Shown: positions 15,360 through 22,891, numbered from the stretch's first letter. The stretch: DNA of 22,925 nucleotides from Bacteroidales bacterium (GCA_017617475.1 JAFZWC010000007.1:1-22925); one strand, 5' to 3'. Notes: generated from the letters alone by a model not told the origin. Numbers and translations are program-made.

Positions 15360-16709
15360 ATGAAAAGAATACACTTTTTTGCACTGATTGCTGCATTACT
15401 CCTTTCTGCGGGTGCTTCCGCACAGTCTTTCCGGACCGGATACTTCCTGGACAATTATGTCTACGGATATCATATCAATCCGGCGCAGGTCAACCAGAAG
15501 TCGTTCATTGCCCTTGGCTTGGGCAACACCAACCTTCAGCAGACCATGAACTATGGCGTTGCCAATTTCGTGTTCCCCACCGCCAACGGTGTGGTGACCG
15601 GTTTTAACAAAGCCGTCACGGCTGAACAGTTTATTGGCGCAATGCCTGAGCGGCTCACCTTAACGCTGGATGAAAGCTTCAACATCTTGAGTTTCGGAGT
15701 AGCCGACAGGAAGAACAAGGCCATGCATACCTTTGAGCTTAACGTTCGTGCTCTGGGTACCATCGCCCTTCCGCGTGACCTGTTTGCCTTCCTCAAGCAG
15801 GGTGGTGACAGGACCTATGATATCAGTGGGATCAACGTGAATATGGGCGGTCTCGCCGACATTGCTTACGGTTATTCCCGCCATATCGGCAGCAAGCTTA
15901 CCGTGGGCGGCCGCGTGCACCTGTTGCTGGGCGTTGCAAATGCCAACATCTATACGGAAAACAGTAACATTACCGTCAACGCTTCTCAGGCTACTGTCAA
16001 CGAGCAGGTCAATATGCAGATTTCCGGTATCCTGACGGTGGGAACGGACGAAAACGGCAAGGTTTCCACCAAGCAGATTGGCATGAAGGGCGATGCCCTG
16101 GGCGGCTTCGGCGTCGGCCTGGACCTGGGTGCGGAATACCAGCCCATCGACGGACTCAAGGTTATGCTTTCTATAACAGATTTAGGCTTCATCTCCTGGA
16201 AGAACTCCACGGACCTGGTCTCATCCAATCAGATTACCTACACCGGCAGTACCATCACCTATGATGAGAGCGGTGTCAAGATGGACGGTATCCAGGGTAT
16301 GGTGGATAAACTCAAGGAAGCCATGATCTTCAAGCCCGGCAATACCCCCAACCGCACGTCCATGATGCCCATGAACATAGCGCTGGGTGCCCGTTACAAC
16401 ATGTTCTTCTACAAGCCCCTGTCCGCAGGCATGCTGGGAACCTTCCATATAGACGGGGTGGGCTCCTGGTACGATCTCCGTGCCGGTATCACCTTCACGC
16501 CCGCTTATATCTTCAGCATTACCGGAAGTCTGGGTTTCGGCACCTTTGGCGGAACCTGGGGTGCAGCCATGAACCTGCACCTGGGACCCCTCAACCTTCG
16601 CGCCGGTCTGGATTCCTTTATGGGCAGGATTGGTAAGGTTGAAGGCATTCCCGCACCGCTGGATAACCTCCTGCTGAATGCCAATATGGGTATAGGTTTT
16701 ACCTTCTAA
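15360..16709 (+). CDS. DUF5723-type outer-membrane beta-barrel protein
   Basis: A 449-residue protein with a signal peptide (MKRIHFFALIAALLLSAGAS, cleavage probably after Ala21). It is followed by alternating strands rich in Gly, Tyr and Phe and ends in GIGFTF; a terminal Phe is typical for barrel insertion. GYFLDNYVYGYHINPAQ near the start and GGLADIAYGYSRHIGSKLTVGGRVHLLLG (about 160-190) resemble the DUF5723/PorV-FadL-like proteins of Bacteroidota. The ATG at 15360 is chosen over an upstream in-frame codon at 15330, because it begins the signal peptide and avoids overlap with the lipoprotein gene. It probably works with the preceding lipoprotein; the activity is unknown. Confidence 0.75.
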   Translation: MKRIHFFALIAALLLSAGASAQSFRTGYFLDNYVYGYHINPAQVNQKSFIALGLGNTNLQQTMNYGVANFVFPTANGVVTGFNKAVTAEQFIGAMPERLTLTLDESFNILSFGVADRKNKAMHTFELNVRALGTIALPRDLFAFLKQGGDRTYDISGINVNMGGLADIAYGYSRHIGSKLTVGGRVHLLLGVANANIYTENSNITVNASQATVNEQVNMQISGILTVGTDENGKVSTKQIGMKGDALGGFGVGLDLGAEYQPIDGLKVMLSITDLGFISWKNSTDLVSSNQITYTGSTITYDESGVKMDGIQGMVDKLKEAMIFKPGNTPNRTSMMPMNIALGARYNMFFYKPLSAGMLGTFHIDGVGSWYDLRAGITFTPAYIFSITGSLGFGTFGGTWGAAMNLHLGPLNLRAGLDSFMGRIGKVEGIPAPLDNLLLNANMGIGFTF

Positions 16710-16726
16710 CCGTAGCTCCTGAACAA

Positions 16727-16765
16727 GAAAACGGTGGTGACCAAAAGTCCCACCGTTTTCTTTAT
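16727..16765. terminator. Bidirectional terminator between the barrel gene and glnA
   Basis: GAAAACGGTGG (16727-16737) pairs with CCACCGTTTTC (16750-16760), with an inner GAC/GTC extension, followed by TTT on the plus strand. The A/T-rich lower stem lets it also serve the convergent glutamine synthetase gene on the minus strand. Confidence 0.8.
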
Positions 16766-16783
16766 AACTTCAGGTGAAAGCGG

Positions 16784-18301
16784 CTAACCGCAGTAGAAGT
16801 ACTGCTCTACAAGCTGCTTCATGAGGCCGGGGTTGCGGCGGGCAGCTGTGTGGAGGTTGGCGTCGTTCTGGGCGCGCAGGGCTTTGATGATGCCGTCTAT
16901 CATGCGGGGGCGGAAGACATCGGCCTGTTCAAAGATGGCGCGGTCTCTTTCCAAAGAGTCCGCGCTTTCTGCGCAGCAGGTGGGCAGCTGGGCCAGGGTG
17001 GCCAGGCGGGCGGCGTTCTCACTGCGGTGGATGTCCATGTCTACGTAGGTTTCGGCGGCAATCTTAAGCGCTTCATCCTTAGGCATTTCCAAGCCCATGC
17101 GGGCGGCCACGCAAAGGCCGGCCATAAGCTGGTAGATGTCGGCGCTGCAGTCCGGGGAACGCATCTCGAAGGTTTGCTTGCCGGTGGTGTCACGGTCGGC
17201 CGCTGGCTCTGTGGGGTTGGCTTTGGAGCACATGTCCGTGCCGGAGCTCCAGCCCAGCGGGACGCGCACCAGGGCGCTGCGGTTGCAGTCTCCCCAGCAA
17301 ACGTTGGTGGGCGCTTCCTGGTGGGGGACCAGGCGGAAGTAGGATGTAGGATTCTTGTTGCCGAAGGCCGTGATGGACGGGGCCATGGTCATGAGCCCGG
17401 CAATGGCGCGACGGGCTTCTTCGCTCAGTTTGCCGTCGGCCCCCAGGGTGACGTTATGTCCGTCTTTCATGAGGCGCATGTGAATATGCATGCCGCTGCC
17501 GGCTTTTCCGACGGTGATTTTGGGCGCAAAACTCACGTCCAGTTTGTAACGGTAGGCCAGATTCCTGATGACCCATTTGGCAATGAGGAGCTGGTCTGCG
17601 GCGGTGTCGACCGGGCAGGGGAGGAACTCAATCTCATTCTGTTCATAGACTTTACCGTCCAGGGTAAAGTTGCCTACTTCCGAGTGGCCGTATTTGATTT
17701 GGCCGCCGGTGCGGGCTACGTGGTCCATGCAGTCGCGGCGGAAGTCGTTGAGCTTGGCAAAAGGCTCGCTCTCATGGTAGCCTTTCTGGTCACTGGCCGG
17801 GAAAAGCGGATCTTCCGGGCAAATGACATAGTATTCCAGTTCTCCCATGGCCTCGAACTGCATGCCGGTAGACTGCTCAAAGGCTGTCTCTGCCCGGGTG
17901 AGGGTGGCGTGCGGACCGCAGTCAAACGGCTGGCCGCTTTTGTCATAAAAGTCACACAGCAGGCACAGGGTAGGGATCTCATTGAAAGGGTCTACAAAGG
18001 CGGTGCGGTAACGCGGAATCACGTAGAGGTCACTGTTGCCGGCCTCTATGAAGGAAGGGAAGAGGCTGGAGCCGTCTACCCGTTCCCCTTCAGTGAGGAT
18101 GGTCTCTGCGTAGGCCAGACTGTTAATGGTAAAGTTGAGGGTTTTCACGCGTCCGTCCTCTGCCGGGTACATGAAATCCACCATACGGATTCCTTTTTCG
18201 CAGATAAATCGGATCATGTCCGCTCTGGTAAACTCCTGCGGGCGTTTTTGGAGGAACGCCACCACCTCATTGGGGTTCAGTGCTATGCTTTTGTCCATCA
18301 T
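16784..18301 (-). CDS. glnA: Glutamine synthetase, type-I-like
   Basis: A 505-residue enzyme predicted to make glutamine from glutamate, ammonia and ATP in the cytoplasm. The N-terminal beta-grasp domain holds VDFMYPAEDGRVKTLNF. The catalytic domain shows Glu154 (MGELEYY), the YEQNEIEF segment, GSGMHIH (268-274), ARG-type binding residues in CNRSALVRVP (Arg341, Arg346) and FEMRSPDCSAD (378-388). The NLYDLPP-type adenylylation site of enterobacterial GSI is not seen, so GlnE-type control is unlikely. Length and motifs fit the GSI-like proteins of Bacteroidota, not the larger GSIII. The frame is open back to 18331, but that codon lies inside the promoter; ATG at 18301 or 18298 is preferred. It ends at the bidirectional terminator. 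Confidence 0.9.
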   Translation of the reverse strand: MMDKSIALNPNEVVAFLQKRPQEFTRADMIRFICEKGIRMVDFMYPAEDGRVKTLNFTINSLAYAETILTEGERVDGSSLFPSFIEAGNSDLYVIPRYRTAFVDPFNEIPTLCLLCDFYDKSGQPFDCGPHATLTRAETAFEQSTGMQFEAMGELEYYVICPEDPLFPASDQKGYHESEPFAKLNDFRRDCMDHVARTGGQIKYGHSEVGNFTLDGKVYEQNEIEFLPCPVDTAADQLLIAKWVIRNLAYRYKLDVSFAPKITVGKAGSGMHIHMRLMKDGHNVTLGADGKLSEEARRAIAGLMTMAPSITAFGNKNPTSYFRLVPHQEAPTNVCWGDCNRSALVRVPLGWSSGTDMCSKANPTEPAADRDTTGKQTFEMRSPDCSADIYQLMAGLCVAARMGLEMPKDEALKIAAETYVDMDIHRSENAARLATLAQLPTCCAESADSLERDRAIFEQADVFRPRMIDGIIKALRAQNDANLHTAARRNPGLMKQLVEQYFYCG

Positions 18302-18319
18302 GTGGTCATTTTGGGACAA

Positions 18320-18342
18320 CAAAAATAGCAAAAATTTGCTAT
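18320..18342 (-). promoter_or_regulatory. glnA promoter box overlapped by an 18-bp palindrome
   Basis: TATTTTTG on the minus strand (18327-18320) is a perfect TAnnTTTG box, giving a transcript start near 18313 and a leader of about 12 bases. A perfect inverted repeat ATAGCAAA-AA-TTTGCTAT (18325-18342) overlaps its upstream edge, as a repressor operator would. The -33 box is weak. Confidence 0.5.
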
Positions 18343-18424
18343 CCTCGTATAACTGCTATGCATTGATTAAGAAAAACCGTATTTTCGCAAGGTGAAATTG
18401 TCCTTGAACAGCGCCTGGGTCTCC

Positions 18425-19273
18425 TTATCTACGCATTCGAATGGCGCCGACATAGGTGAGCAGGACGATATTCATCATCAGGGAATACAGAATGGCAGGT
18501 ATGGCCATCACTTCATTCGCAAAAATCAAAGGGCTGGAAGCAATGGCAATTGCCTGGGCCGCATTCTGCATGCCCACTTCGATAATCACCGTCCGACGCT
18601 GACTGGCGTTGTTCTTTACCAGGCGCGAAAGTAGGGAAGAGCATCCAATGGCTACCAGAATGAGTGCCGTAACACAAAGCCCCAGTACGCCGATATTTTC
18701 AAGAATGGTCTTGTGATGCTGAATATAGAATATGGTAATCAGCACAAGAAGCAGCGGAAAAGCCAGCTTGGTGAGCACCTTGTCCATCTTCTCTGCCGCT
18801 TTCGGCCAGGCGTAATGAATGCCTATTCCAAGGAGGACAGGAAGCAGCATCAGAACAAGGTTCTGCTTGATAAGGTTCCCCACCGGAAGACTGATTCCCA
18901 CGCTCTCGCCAACCAGCCTGGTGGCCCAGCTCATAATCAACGGAATCGTAAACAGCGTGACAACACTGCTGATGGCGGTCAGCGTGACCGACAGGGCAAC
19001 ATCTCCTTTTGCCAGCTTGGAGAACACATTGGACGAACTGCCGCCCGGACAGCAGGCTATGAGTACCAGGCCGATGAAAAACACGGCAGGCAGGTGAAAC
19101 AGGTAAGCCAGACCCAAAGCAATAGCCGGCAGCAGTACCAGCTGGCCGAAAAGGGCCACGGCAATGGGCCAGGGATTCCGGAATACCTTTCCGAAGTCTT
19201 CGAACCTCAGGGCCAGACCCAGGTCGAACATCAGCAGGGTCAATATGGGAAGTACAATCCAGATGGTGTTCAT
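18425..19273 (-). CDS. Bile acid:sodium symporter (BASS) family transporter
   Basis: A 282-residue, strongly hydrophobic protein with about 9-10 membrane helices. The signature CCPGGSSSNVFSKLAKGDVA, followed by LSVTLTAISSVVTLFTIPL, is diagnostic of the BASS family, which takes up organic anions together with Na+. Substrates vary (bile acids, pyruvate, pantoate, keto acids), and the sequence does not decide which. The start ATG at 19273 is one base after the stop of the metal-transporter gene; an in-frame GTG at 19282 would overlap that gene by 8 bases. The two are probably co-transcribed and coupled. The sodium gradient could come from the Na+-NQR encoded nearby. Confidence 0.88.
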   Translation of the reverse strand: MNTIWIVLPILTLLMFDLGLALRFEDFGKVFRNPWPIAVALFGQLVLLPAIALGLAYLFHLPAVFFIGLVLIACCPGGSSSNVFSKLAKGDVALSVTLTAISSVVTLFTIPLIMSWATRLVGESVGISLPVGNLIKQNLVLMLLPVLLGIGIHYAWPKAAEKMDKVLTKLAFPLLLVLITIFYIQHHKTILENIGVLGLCVTALILVAIGCSSLLSRLVKNNASQRRTVIIEVGMQNAAQAIAIASSPLIFANEVMAIPAILYSLMMNIVLLTYVGAIRMRR

Positions 19274-19274
19274 G

Positions 19275-20378
19275 TCAGTCACTGTAGTTGTGGTCGATGA
19301 TGATGCTCGCGGGAACGCCGGGAACCGCAGCGGCCAATTGCTCTTTCAGAAGGCGGATGAACGCCTCGTCATCCGTTATACTCCGGTCTGGAACTACATC
19401 TACGGACAGGCTGCCGGTGGCCTCGTCGTAGTAGAAGCCGTGAACTTGCAGGATGTGTTCCTGCCTGGCAAGTGTCTGAATGACATCTTTTTGCAACTGG
19501 GCGTACTTATTGTCCCCGGTGGCATTGGCATAAACGCCCACCGTCATAATAATGCCGTGGCGGGCTATCATCAACTCTGAAATCTTCCGGGTAAGCCCGT
19601 GAATCTGGTGCGCGTTCATCGTGTCCGGCACGCCGATATGCAGGGAGCCGATGGACAGGTTGGGGCCATAGCCATGCAGGATAATATCGAAAACGCCCTG
19701 CACGCCGTCCATTTCTGAAATTTCGGCTTTTATCTGGCGAATCAGGTCCGGCGGTGCCTGGGCGCCCAGCAGTTGGTTGATGGGCGAAGCCAGCATTTCG
19801 ATACCGGCCTTGATAATGACAATGGAAATCAGCGCACCCAGATAGCCGTCCAGCGACACATTCCAGATGAGCATGACGCCGGCCGAAATGAGCGTAGCCA
19901 AGGTAATAACGGCATCGAAGAGCGCATCGGCCCCTGAAGCAATCAGGGCGTCGCTGTCCAGCTTCTTTCCCTGTCGGCGGACATACCATCCCAGTACCAG
20001 CTTGGTCACGATGGCGGCAATAATCACAATCAGGGTTACCGTGGTGTAATCCGGCTCCGTGGGATTGATAATCTTCTTGATGGATTCCACCAGTGAAGTA
20101 ACACCCGTGGTGAGCACGATGACGGCAATGATGATGGCCGTGAAATATTCCACCCGGCCGTAGCCGAAGGGATGCTTGCTGTCGGCCGGCCGTACGGAGA
20201 GTTTGGTGCCGATGATGGTAATCACGCTGGAGAGCGCGTCACTCAGGTTATTCACGGCGTCCAGTACCACCGCCACCGAATGGGCCAGAAGGCCGACAAC
20301 GGCCTTGAACGATGCAAGAAGCACATTGGCAATGATGCCAATCACGCTTGTGCGTATGATTTCTTTGGAACGGTTCAT
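19275..20378 (-). CDS. Cation diffusion facilitator (CDF) metal exporter
   Basis: A 367-residue divalent-metal/proton antiporter of the CDF family. Six membrane helices fill residues about 10-200. The KHPFGYGRVEYF motif (69-80) is diagnostic. The transport site seems to be Asn43/Asp47 in helix II (NNLSD) and Asp151/Asp155 in helix V (DALFD), so the usual first Asp/His is Asn. That set is more often linked to manganese- or magnesium-type members than to zinc exporters, but the substrate is not proven. A cytosolic dimerisation domain (about 207-290) is followed by a second, extra ferredoxin-like stretch (about 290-367). The ATG at 20378 is preferred to the in-frame TTG at 20399, since MNRSKEIIRTSVIGIIANV is the usual start. 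It is coupled to the BASS gene downstream. Confidence 0.9.
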   Translation of the reverse strand: MNRSKEIIRTSVIGIIANVLLASFKAVVGLLAHSVAVVLDAVNNLSDALSSVITIIGTKLSVRPADSKHPFGYGRVEYFTAIIIAVIVLTTGVTSLVESIKKIINPTEPDYTTVTLIVIIAAIVTKLVLGWYVRRQGKKLDSDALIASGADALFDAVITLATLISAGVMLIWNVSLDGYLGALISIVIIKAGIEMLASPINQLLGAQAPPDLIRQIKAEISEMDGVQGVFDIILHGYGPNLSIGSLHIGVPDTMNAHQIHGLTRKISELMIARHGIIMTVGVYANATGDNKYAQLQKDVIQTLARQEHILQVHGFYYDEATGSLSVDVVPDRSITDDEAFIRLLKEQLAAAVPGVPASIIIDHNYSD

Positions 20379-20437
20379 AAAAGATTTGAAGTTATACAAA
20401 ATCTGCGTTACTGGCCATACTACACTGTTTGAATAAA

Positions 20438-20470
20438 GCGAAGATAGCTACATTTCGCCGGATCTCCAAG
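20438..20470 (-). promoter_or_regulatory. Candidate promoter of the CDF-BASS pair
   Basis: TATCTTCG (20446-20439) on the minus strand matches the -7 consensus at 7 of 8 positions. CTTG lies 20 bases upstream (3 of 4 positions). The implied transcript start, near 20432, leaves a leader of about 54 bases before the ATG at 20378. Confidence 0.4.
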
Positions 20471-20500
20471 CCTACACTATCCAATAAACAAATCCCGCCG

Positions 20501-21247
20501 TTATATTCCGGCAACGCCGGTGACTATAATGCCAATTCCAAAGTAAAGCATCAGGCAGCAACAGAGGCGTGCCTTGGTATCCTTTGCGGCATAGATGTTC
20601 AACAGCAGCGCACCAATGATGGTCAACACTCCCAGAATGGCACCGGCTCCTTTAAACCAAATCTCCTCCTCCATAAGCGAATGTACCAGCGGATACGTGC
20701 CAATCAAGACAAAATGCCCGAACCAGTTGCCCACAAACGAAAGAACAAACACCCATACGCCCCAACTGAAGGCCTGTTGCTTGTAGCAATAGACCAGCAG
20801 GATGGTGGTGATAATTACCAGAAAGATGGCCGATGCTCCCTCTATGTGAGGGAAACACATCAAAAAATCTTCGCCCTCAATGCTGAAATGCCAGGCACAT
20901 TCCCCAACAGACTGCCACAGAAGCGTACCGCCTGTGTAACCAATAAAGAAAGAGGGGAGGATTTTCCCCATCTTCCCCTTACGGTCTGCAAAGAAAGCCA
21001 GCACAAAAGAGATGATGAATCCGGCCAGCATAAATACCATCCGCATGGGGTTGGGATCCACAGTCTCGCCATCGTCCATGTGAATGGGCACCACCGGCTC
21101 CATCCCGGAGCCCAGATGCAGGCACAGGGCAAAAATGCCCACCAATCCTGCGGTAATACCAAGAATACCGCCAATCGGCAGAATCCCTTCTTTACTGATT
21201 TCCCTGATAGTAGCCGCCGGCTTATTTGACCATTCGAAGTGTTTCAT
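20501..21247 (-). CDS. Multi-pass membrane protein of unknown function
   Basis: A 248-residue protein that I do not assign to a family. After a short polar N-terminus (MKHFEWSNKPAATIREISKE) there are about seven hydrophobic helices. Between the first two helices is a loop with MDDGETVDPNPMRM. Polar or aromatic residues recur in membrane segments: QSVGECAWHF, CFPHIEGASA and SFVGNWFGHFVLIGTYPL. These His, Glu and Cys residues could bind a metal or haem, but that is only a suggestion. ATG at 21247 is used; a TTG at 21265 in the same frame lies upstream. Its own promoter is unclear. It lies between a repeat-bearing gap and the CDF gene, with 122 bases to the latter. Confidence 0.6.
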   Translation of the reverse strand: MKHFEWSNKPAATIREISKEGILPIGGILGITAGLVGIFALCLHLGSGMEPVVPIHMDDGETVDPNPMRMVFMLAGFIISFVLAFFADRKGKMGKILPSFFIGYTGGTLLWQSVGECAWHFSIEGEDFLMCFPHIEGASAIFLVIITTILLVYCYKQQAFSWGVWVFVLSFVGNWFGHFVLIGTYPLVHSLMEEEIWFKGAGAILGVLTIIGALLLNIYAAKDTKARLCCCLMLYFGIGIIVTGVAGI

Positions 21248-21270
21248 GTCGCAAATGTACCTCAAACCAT

Positions 21271-21287
21271 TTGCAACCCGGTTGCAA
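21271..21287. repeat. Short perfect palindrome upstream of the membrane-protein gene
   Basis: TTGCAAC and GTTGCAA form a 7-bp inverted repeat around CCG, 24-40 bases before the ATG at 21247. Its position suits an operator for the unknown membrane protein; no function is shown. Confidence 0.4.
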
Positions 21288-21289
21288 TT

Positions 21290-21375
21290 GCGGTTAGAGG
21301 TCGAAAATAGATACCACCTACCGCAATAATGGCCGTTTATGCGGTTAGTAGTCTAAAATCTGAACCACTAACCGG
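21290..21375. repeat. Two 35-bp hairpin-forming repeat units in tandem
   Basis: Units at 21290-21324 and 21341-21375 start 51 bases apart. Both begin GCGGTTAG, carry an AAAAT core and ACCAC, and end in an inverted form of the beginning (CCTACCGC and ACTAACCG). The second has a perfect 8-bp stem CGGTTAGT/ACTAACCG; the first has an imperfect one. About three-quarters of positions agree between units. They fill most of the gap between the GNAT-zinc-ribbon gene and the membrane-protein gene. Confidence 0.6.
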
Positions 21376-21386
21376 ATTACAATGCT

Positions 21387-22286
21387 TTATCGATGGTTCG
21401 GACCGACTTTTCTCCATCGTTTGAGCATAGGGAAGTAGCCGCGCATCATATCTTTGTACTGTTCCTTGGTCATTGGTTCCGGCATCATCTTGTTTACTTC
21501 ATCCACAAACTGGGCGCAGTGGTCAATCATCTCTTCCATGGTGCACTCCTGCAGGAACTTGCTGTCCTGATAGCAGTACTGGCAGTAGTCGAAGTTGATG
21601 CTGCCGTCGGTATTGCGGCCGCAATCCTCGTCTTTGGTGAGCGGCATGCCACAGCTCTGGCAAAACTGGGGCAGCTGGCCGGGCATTAAGTGTTTCTCCC
21701 TGGGCGGGAAGCCAGCTTCGTAGGCTTCAAAGGCCTCCGGCTGGGCATCGGCCACGAAATAACCTGCCGGCGGGCAATATATGCCCTCGCGGTTACCCCA
21801 GTATCCCGGAATCAGTTCCTGGGCCAGGAAGTAAGGAACTTCACTTTCGGCTGGCTCGCCGTGATAGTGGATCCGGAGCTTACTGGCCAAATCAAAACCT
21901 GCGTGCTTGTAGAACTCAATATTGCCCTCCATCTGCAGCAGGCCGATGCCCATCGCCCGGGCTTTTTGCAGCGCATATTGCAACAGCTTGAGTCCGTATC
22001 CCTTTCGCTTGTAGTCCGGATGGATGCTGATGGGGCCGAAGGTCCAGGAAGGGAAGGCCGTCCCGTCGGCCAGGGTAATCTCGGCCTTGGAGAACATGAC
22101 GTGGCCTATGAGGCGACCGTCCTCCTCCATCACATAATCCAGTTCCGGGATAAAGGCCGGATTGTTTCTATACTGATTAAGCACAAAATGCTCCTGGCAT
22201 CCAGGACGGTAAACGTTCCAGAATGCTTCCCGCGTGAGGCTCTCCACCTCCCGCCAGTCTTCGGGTTGTTCTAAACGAATATTCAT
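21387..22286 (-). CDS. GNAT N-acetyltransferase fused to a C-terminal zinc ribbon
   Basis: A 299-residue two-domain protein. Residues 1 to about 195 are a GNAT acetyltransferase: the acetyl-CoA loop is RKGYGL (94-99), after the strand FGPISIHPDY, and NIEFYKHAGFD (122-132) is the family's C-terminal motif. Residues about 205-299 are a zinc-ribbon domain with CxxC pairs Cys209/Cys212 and Cys235/Cys238 (FCQSCGMPL and DYCQYCYQDSKF), then TMEEMIDHCAQFVDEVNK. This is the pattern of the putative zinc-ribbon family usually seen as a small separate protein. The acetyl acceptor is unknown. The ATG at 22286 overlaps the stop of the upstream GNAT gene by 4 bases (ATGA), so the two are translationally coupled. 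Confidence 0.88.
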   Translation of the reverse strand: MNIRLEQPEDWREVESLTREAFWNVYRPGCQEHFVLNQYRNNPAFIPELDYVMEEDGRLIGHVMFSKAEITLADGTAFPSWTFGPISIHPDYKRKGYGLKLLQYALQKARAMGIGLLQMEGNIEFYKHAGFDLASKLRIHYHGEPAESEVPYFLAQELIPGYWGNREGIYCPPAGYFVADAQPEAFEAYEAGFPPREKHLMPGQLPQFCQSCGMPLTKDEDCGRNTDGSINFDYCQYCYQDSKFLQECTMEEMIDHCAQFVDEVNKMMPEPMTKEQYKDMMRGYFPMLKRWRKVGPNHR

Positions 22287-22798
22287 AGTTCCAATCTTAA
22301 TACTCTGATAGGGGTATCTCTGCCTTGCTCCAAGTCCACAACCGTTTCACCGGTGGGGATGAAGCCACACTTTTCCATTACCCGGCCGGAGGCAGGGTTG
22401 TCGATGAAATGGCCGCTGATGAGCGATTTGATATCAGTGGTTTGGCGGATATGGCCTATCATCAGCCGCAGGGCTTCCGTGCAGATGCCCCGGTTCCAGT
22501 AGGGACGGGCCACCCAGTAGCCGGTGAGGGGCTCGCCTTCGCGGGCGGGCAGGTTGCAGTTGCAGGACGGGCCATAACCCATGGCGCCGATGGGCTCGCC
22601 CGTTTCTTTGAGCACGATGGCCCAGGTGTTGGTGGCGTCACGGAAGACGGTCCGGATAATCTCCAGGCTCTCCTCCACGCTTCTGTGCGGCGGCCAGCCG
22701 GCCCGGGGGCCGACCTCCGGATCGGAGGCGTATTTGAATAGCGCCGGGGCGTCACTTTCCAGCCATGGGCGCAGCAGGATTCTATCGGTTTCCATCAT
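22283..22798 (-). CDS. GNAT N-acetyltransferase, RimJ/RimL-like
   Basis: A 171-residue acetyltransferase of the RimJ/RimL-type GNAT branch. The start METDRILLRPWLESDAPALF is typical. YWVARPYWNRGICTEALRLM (about 93-112) carries the acetyl-CoA-binding RGxxTEA motif, and NPASGRVMEKCGF is the conserved C-terminal helix-strand. Relatives acetylate ribosomal-protein N-termini, amino sugars or antibiotics; the substrate here cannot be told. Two adjacent ATGs (22798, 22795) precede METDR; an in-frame GTG at 22810 is less likely. It is first in a two-gene unit with the GNAT-zinc-ribbon gene. Confidence 0.88.
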   Translation of the reverse strand: MMETDRILLRPWLESDAPALFKYASDPEVGPRAGWPPHRSVEESLEIIRTVFRDATNTWAIVLKETGEPIGAMGYGPSCNCNLPAREGEPLTGYWVARPYWNRGICTEALRLMIGHIRQTTDIKSLISGHFIDNPASGRVMEKCGFIPTGETVVDLEQGRDTPIRVLRLEL

Positions 22799-22839
22799 TG
22801 ACAAATTCACAGGGCTAGTTTACCTCTTCTGCTTCATTA

Positions 22840-22847
22840 CAAAGATA
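22840..22847 (-). promoter_or_regulatory. Promoter -7 box of the two-gene GNAT unit
   Basis: TATCTTTG on the minus strand matches the Bacteroidota -7 consensus perfectly. A T-rich segment lies at the -33 distance. The implied start, near 22833, leaves a leader of about 35 bases. Confidence 0.55.
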
Positions 22848-22891
22848 CTGCTTTAAAAAACAAGAAAAAAATGATATTTTTTCAATTGCCA

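Noticed and set aside
12707..15454. 915-codon open frame on the minus strand opposite the giant lipoprotein gene
   Set aside because: It is long because codon bias of the real gene removes stops in this frame. It has no recognisable domain and spans the gap into the barrel gene.
16850..18328. 492-codon plus-strand frame opposite glnA
   Set aside because: It is a shadow of glutamine synthetase; the minus-strand product has all catalytic motifs.
21252..21259. Perfect TAnnTTTG box (TACATTTG, minus strand) before the unknown membrane-protein gene
   Set aside because: It is only 5 bases from the ATG, which would leave no leader, and there is no TTTG box at the proper distance; probably chance.
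21290..21375. Possible CRISPR array or tRNA-like structure
   Set aside because: Only two diverged units with a 16-base spacer, and no tRNA cloverleaf or conserved T-loop; better described as hairpin repeats.
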